Source of the DNA: Blastocatellia bacterium
GTDB taxonomy: Bacteria; Acidobacteriota; Blastocatellia; Pyrinomonadales; Pyrinomonadaceae
Length of the DNA: 8,112 nt
NCBI GenBank assembly: GCA_003175865.1
Contig: PSRF01000201.1
Coordinates: 1 to 8,112 of the forward strand
Direction: 5' to 3'
Position numbers and translations under genes: made by a program. The stretch's first letter is position 1, and each line of letters opens with the position of its first letter. The notes beneath the pieces were generated by a model that saw nothing but the letters and a program-made list of their open reading frames with translations, did no database searches and had not been told where the DNA came from. This document shows, in pieces, positions 5,806 to 8,112 of the stretch.

Positions 5806-6249
5806 CTACAGTCCGATACCGCGTGTCACGAGCACGCGAACGGCAATTGCAGACTCGGGCAGAAAGGCAACCATGACAGCGTTGGCCTCGCGGAGTTCCC
5901 CGTAGTGGTCGTTCGACACTCTGACTCGACGGCCTGCTATGTGCAGAATGCAAAATCCAAGCCTCGAAGTCCCAACCTTCTCCGGTGCCCCCTCGACGAC
6001 TTCGACCACACGCTTCTGGATATCGCGACGAAACTTGTCGTGTTCCCGAAGTTGGACAATCCAGATGAGTATTGCCGTGCAACCCAAGCAAAGGAGTAAG
6101 AAGCCTAGGAGAGGGTCTCGGGTAAACGCGTAGGCCAAGAGAAGACCTAAGGAAACTGCCCCGAAAACTATCGGAGCAAACCAAAACTGCCAACCCATCA
6201 TCGCATTCGCGGTGTTTATCTCTTCATCGGTAATGAATCGTTGCAGCAT
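5806..6249 (-). CDS. Two-helix membrane protein with cytosolic C-terminal domain
   Basis: A 147-residue protein with two hydrophobic helices, roughly 21-42 (QFWFAPIVFGAVSLGLLLAY) and 46-67 (LLGFLLLCLGCTAILIWIVQ), joined by a short charged loop (TRDP). No signal peptide precedes them. The positively charged segment after helix 2 (REHDKFRRDIQKR) suggests that both ends face the cytoplasm. The remaining 65 residues look beta-rich (VVEVVEGAPEKVG, CILHIAGRRVRVS, VMVAFLPESAIAVRVL), a layout seen in several small membrane proteins with a short beta-barrel-like tail. I do not recognise a named family. The start at ATG 6249 has no clear SD. It lies 94 bases downstream of the Clp-N gene on the same strand, so co-transcription is possible. 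Confidence 0.7.
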   Translation of the reverse strand: MLQRFITDEEINTANAMMGWQFWFAPIVFGAVSLGLLLAYAFTRDPLLGFLLLCLGCTAILIWIVQLREHDKFRRDIQKRVVEVVEGAPEKVGTSRLGFCILHIAGRRVRVSNDHYGELREANAVMVAFLPESAIAVRVLVTRGIGL

Positions 6250-6343
6250 CAGCCAAAATTCGACGCTTCATTCTGTCACCGAACTATCCGGCCTCCAAAG
6301 AACCAAATGCCAGAGCATCGGCCCTAACACTCCGTCGAGAGCA

Positions 6344-6832
6344 CTAGAACGCATCTTCTCGGCGAATTTCGTCCACGATCCTTTCTTCAGTAATCCCAGC
6401 ATCTCGCAACAACTGAGCACCCTTGCTCTTCTGTCCCAACACCGCTGCGAAGAGGTGTAATGGCCGAACCTCCTTGCTCTGAAGTCTCTCCCTTAGCTCA
6501 CTTGCTGCAGCCAAGGTCTCGCTGAGAGCCGGAGAGATTGGCATATCAGTAGATTCGGGAATGGCCTCAGACCGAGGTGGTGACTGCTGGATTGCCGCCA
6601 GCACTGTAGTCGTAACTTCCGAAGGAAGGAACGGTTGGTGCTCTTGGTGGCCAACGAAGGTGCCGCTTGTGCCAAGCATGGCAGATAAAGTATCTGTAAT
6701 CTGGCTTTGATCCTCGATAATCAAAGCCGCAAGTAGATCGTCTACGTCGATCATCTCCGCGCCTCGCGTTCCTGATTCCAAGCGTGCGAGAAAAATCACT
6801 CGTCTGGCGCGGTCGGAATACGACTCGAACAT
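6344..6832 (-). CDS. Stand-alone Clp-N domain protein (no AAA+ module)
   Basis: A 162-residue protein containing the double Clp-N repeat that in ClpA/ClpC binds adaptors and substrates. Repeat 1 starts FESYSDRARRVIFLARLE and continues through MIDVDDLLAALIIED (2-53). Repeat 2 is LSETLAAASELRERLQSKEV, then RPLHLFAAVLG and AQLLRDAGITEERIVDEI (103-157). Full ClpC is about 810 residues with two AAA+ modules. Here the protein ends right after repeat 2 with its own stop, and nothing resembling a Walker A follows downstream, so this is a free Clp-N protein and not a broken ClpC. By homology it could bind Clp adaptors, act as a decoy or serve as an adaptor itself; that is inference. A Ser/Pro/Glu-rich linker (84-99) separates the repeats. 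The start ATG 6832 lacks a clear SD. It is soluble and cytoplasmic. Confidence 0.85.
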   Translation of the reverse strand: MFESYSDRARRVIFLARLESGTRGAEMIDVDDLLAALIIEDQSQITDTLSAMLGTSGTFVGHQEHQPFLPSEVTTTVLAAIQQSPPRSEAIPESTDMPISPALSETLAAASELRERLQSKEVRPLHLFAAVLGQKSKGAQLLRDAGITEERIVDEIRREDAF

Positions 6833-6839
6833 CGGTCAA

Positions 6840-7019
6840 TTGTCAGTTGTTTGGGATCGGCTCCCTTCAACGTTCACTTTCGCTGTAGCGGCTAACGCTG
6901 TGAAAGGGGTGCTGAGCGAGAAGGCGTTCTCGAATATGTGGGTAGAGATGAAGAACGTGAAGTTGATTCTTCCAATCGATCAAGAAGGAACGTTCAAGAA
7001 AGCAACACCGAAGAAATAG
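6840..7019 (+). pseudogene. Possible 3' remnant of a plus-strand gene
   Basis: The plus-strand frame reads FTFAVAANAVKGVLSEKAFS and continues NMWVEMKNVKLILPIDQEGT and FKKATPKK, then TAG at 7017-7019. Codon choice (many G/C third positions) looks coding, and a strong terminator whose better T-run is on this strand starts 14 bases later. No start with an SD is present: a TTG at 6840 and GTGs at 6900 and 6909 are in frame, and the upstream part is antisense to the Clp-N gene's start. I read it as the C-terminal tail of a gene whose front was lost at a junction near 6833-6860. It could also be a very small gene of 39 residues or fewer. The family is not recognised. Confidence 0.35.
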
Positions 7020-7032
7020 CCAATTAATAAAG

Positions 7033-7070
7033 AAGCCCCTCTTGGCCTAGCGGCTAGGAGGGGCTTTTGT
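7033..7070. terminator. Bidirectional rho-independent terminator
   Basis: AAGCCCCTC (7033-7041) pairs with GAGGGGCTT (7058-7066), and the loop region carries an additional CCTAG/CTAGG complementarity around CGG. TTTTGTTTT follows on the plus strand (7065-7073), and a weaker T-rich stretch (TTCTTTATTAATT) on the minus strand. The stop codon of the 7054-7320 gene lies inside the structure, so its last codons double as terminator stem. Confidence 0.85.
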
Positions 7071-7320
7071 TTTGGTCTACGATTTCATTTCTTCCTTCCT
7101 TGTGTTGTCGTTCTAGATATCTCGCTAGGCGCTCAGCAACCCACGCCCTGTCTGCGGCCCATACATCCAGTTTTGGGTCTACGGGTATAAAACCTTCGCA
7201 GTATAGTGGGTTATCACCCATCTTGATGTCGGTGCGGTACGCATCAAAAGGCGGTTCCGCACTGTGCGATGAACGGGATAACCCGCAACGTTGGCAATGA
7301 GGCTCTGTTTCAGGGTTCAT
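7054..7320 (-). CDS. Small CxxC protein, possible zinc-ribbon type
   Basis: An 88-residue protein beginning MNPETEPHCQRCGLSRSSHS, with a CxxC knuckle (Cys9, Cys12), His19 and a third Cys at 41 (YCEGFIP), then a helical tail (WAADRAWVAERLARYLERQH). The CxxC...C spacing is suggestive of a small zinc site but one ligand is uncertain. The phrase 'CxRCG...PLYCEGF' resembles small hypothetical proteins that mark cysteine-rich contexts; no function is known. The start at ATG 7320 follows AAAGGG by seven bases, so the in-frame TTG at 7335 is not needed. It is 11 bases downstream of the 7332-7526 gene in the same operon and ends in the terminator at 7033-7070. Confidence 0.7.
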   Translation of the reverse strand: MNPETEPHCQRCGLSRSSHSAEPPFDAYRTDIKMGDNPLYCEGFIPVDPKLDVWAADRAWVAERLARYLERQHKEGRNEIVDQNKSPS

Positions 7321-7331
7321 GGTTTGCCCTT

Positions 7332-7526
7332 TCAAGAGGTGCTTAGCTGCTGATCTTTCTCACGTTGTTCCAACCAGTCACGAAATCTACTTACAAGCAA
7401 CGCAACCCTCTTTGTAGAATATGTGATCTGTGCGCCATCGTGTTCCTTCTGCCACTGGAAATAAAGGCAAGCAGCGCAACGGGCGACACATTCTGTGCCG
7501 GTAGCATTAAGTTCATGTTCGACCAT
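7332..7526 (-). CDS. Small cysteine-motif protein
   Basis: A 64-residue protein, MVEHELNATGTECVARCAAC, then LYFQWQKEHDGAQITYSTKR and a terminal helix (VALLVSRFRDWLEQREKDQQ). Cysteines at 13, 17 and 20 form C-x3-C-x2-C, which could bind a metal or iron-sulfur cluster but, with only three ligands, is not diagnostic. The downstream gene also has a CxxC start and an amphipathic C-terminal helix, so the two may work together, though they do not align well. ATG 7526 has AAGGGG eight bases upstream; the TTG at 7544 is rejected as start. It is the first certain gene of this two-gene minus-strand operon. Family unknown. Confidence 0.7.
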   Translation of the reverse strand: MVEHELNATGTECVARCAACLYFQWQKEHDGAQITYSTKRVALLVSRFRDWLEQREKDQQLSTS

Positions 7527-7558
7527 CTCTGCATCCCCTTTCAAATTGTACTACTACC

Positions 7559-7639
7559 TTATGGGAAGTTGCCGTAAGTGATGTCATCGGCTATGTCCCC
7601 TATGACGAGATCGTCTAACTCACACTGTTCACAAAACAT
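7559..7639 (-). CDS. Possible 26-residue acidic CxxC peptide
   Basis: ATG 7639 begins MFCEQCELDDLVIGDIADDI and continues to TAA at 7561-7559. It carries CxxC like the two downstream genes and is strongly acidic, ending 32 bases before ATG 7526. No SD is visible and the length is within chance, so this is a low-confidence call listed because of the recurring CxxC. The rest of the 7527-7714 gap shows nothing definite. Confidence 0.2.
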   Translation of the reverse strand: MFCEQCELDDLVIGDIADDITYGNFP

Positions 7640-7714
7640 CAATAAAATGAACGCCTGCCCTGAGAAAAACCGAACTGAAAACAGACAGCTTACCGGAACA
7701 ATTCTGGACACCTT

Positions 7715-8112
7715 TTATGAACGCTGCTGGAACGTCTTGTGTAGCTTGCCAACGCTGATCCCCATCCGCTTGGAGATCGTGCGCCATGACGCTCCAGAAT
7801 CGCGCAGAGTGGCTACCTTGGCGACATCGACCTCGACTGGACGCCGACCCAACCTCCTGCCTTTCCGCTTCGCATTCTGAAGCCCTGCCCTTACCCTTTC
7901 TTGAATCAGGCTCCTCTCGAATTGACTCATCGCAGCGATTAGCTGGAACAGCAAAACCCCCGACGGTGAACTGAGATCAATCGAGTCTTTAAGGCTGACG
8001 AATGCCACGTTTAGGCTTTCGAGTTCTGCCAACGCATTGACGAGGTGCTTGAGCGATCTCCCAAAACGGTCGATCTTCCACACCGCAACAACGTCGAACT
8101 TGCGCTGCTTCG
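7715..8112 (-). CDS. Serine recombinase (resolvase/invertase), 3' part
   Basis: About 131 residues of a small serine recombinase; its front, including the nucleophilic Ser, lies beyond base 8112. Visible is FDVVAVWKIDRFGRSLKHLV, with the two Arg of the DRxGRS motif that assist catalysis. Then follow LKDSIDLSSPSGVLLFQLIA, the long E helix (MSQFERSLIQERVRAGLQNA), a basic KRKGRRLGRRP linker and a C-terminal helix-turn-helix (VAKVATLRDSGASWRTISKR, MGISVGKLHKTF) that reads the recombination site. This is the full C-terminal layout of Tn3-type resolvases and Pin-type invertases. Sequence alone does not tell resolvase from invertase. A GTG at 8083 is in frame, but the coding frame runs on past it to the edge. 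It is the second class of recombinase in the window. Confidence 0.92.
   Translation of the reverse strand, partial: KQRKFDVVAVWKIDRFGRSLKHLVNALAELESLNVAFVSLKDSIDLSSPSGVLLFQLIAAMSQFERSLIQERVRAGLQNAKRKGRRLGRRPVEVDVAKVATLRDSGASWRTISKRMGISVGKLHKTFQQRS

Noticed and set aside
5750..6193. Minus-strand frame overlapping the membrane protein
   Set aside because: Arg/Ser-rich shadow frame with no recognisable feature; the membrane protein frame has clear hydrophobic helices.
7578..7880. Plus-strand reading frame of 100 residues
   Set aside because: Largely antisense to the serine recombinase C-terminus, with no motif.
1..8112. CRISPR array, tRNA, rRNA or riboswitch
   Set aside because: No regularly spaced repeat-spacer pattern, cloverleaf or known aptamer core was seen on either strand.

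Overview
The window is an accessory, recombinase-rich stretch of a bacterial chromosome or integrated element. No 16S, tRNA or core housekeeping gene is visible, so the host is inferred only from gene families. An excisionase-like HTH gene sitting just before a tyrosine integrase, a DUF3987 protein, a stand-alone Clp-N domain protein, a GYD protein and small 'EWQTLY' proteins together look most like soil Acidobacteriota (Terriglobia). This is a recollection-based inference, not a search result.

Left third (1-3224): an integration/replication module. A tyrosine integrase (minus strand, running off the left edge) lies just downstream of a small excisionase-type HTH gene. From the opposite side of a 465-base divergent control region run a 61-residue DUF2292-like protein and an overlapping DUF3987 primase/helicase-like ATPase. 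The control region holds two exact 10-base direct repeats 21 bases apart and an inverted repeat, the best candidate operator sites for the HTH protein. Middle (3225-4110): a hairpin directly after the DUF3987 stop, about 390 bases with short hairpins and no gene, then a 146-residue protein consisting only of an integrase core-binding (SAM-like) domain with no catalytic domain.

Right half (4073-8112): almost everything is on the minus strand. It holds a GYD-domain gene with clear promoter, RBS and terminator, an unrecognised 130-residue protein, two tandem paralogous 76-residue proteins, a two-helix membrane protein, a stand-alone Clp-N protein, two small cysteine-motif proteins sharing a terminator with a plus-strand gene tail, and the 3' part of a serine recombinase that runs off the right edge.

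The most important technical observation is that three genes each need one single-base correction to become full-length family members: the integrase near 976-979 (one base missing), the DUF3987 gene in C5 at 2644-2648 (one extra C) and the upstream EWQTLY paralog at 5480-5482 (one base missing). Either the element is decaying or the sequence carries homopolymer indel errors. Raw reads would decide. The most interesting biology is the duplicated EWQTLY pair with its operator-like palindrome, the catalytic-domain-free integrase fragment, and the repeat-bearing divergent control region.
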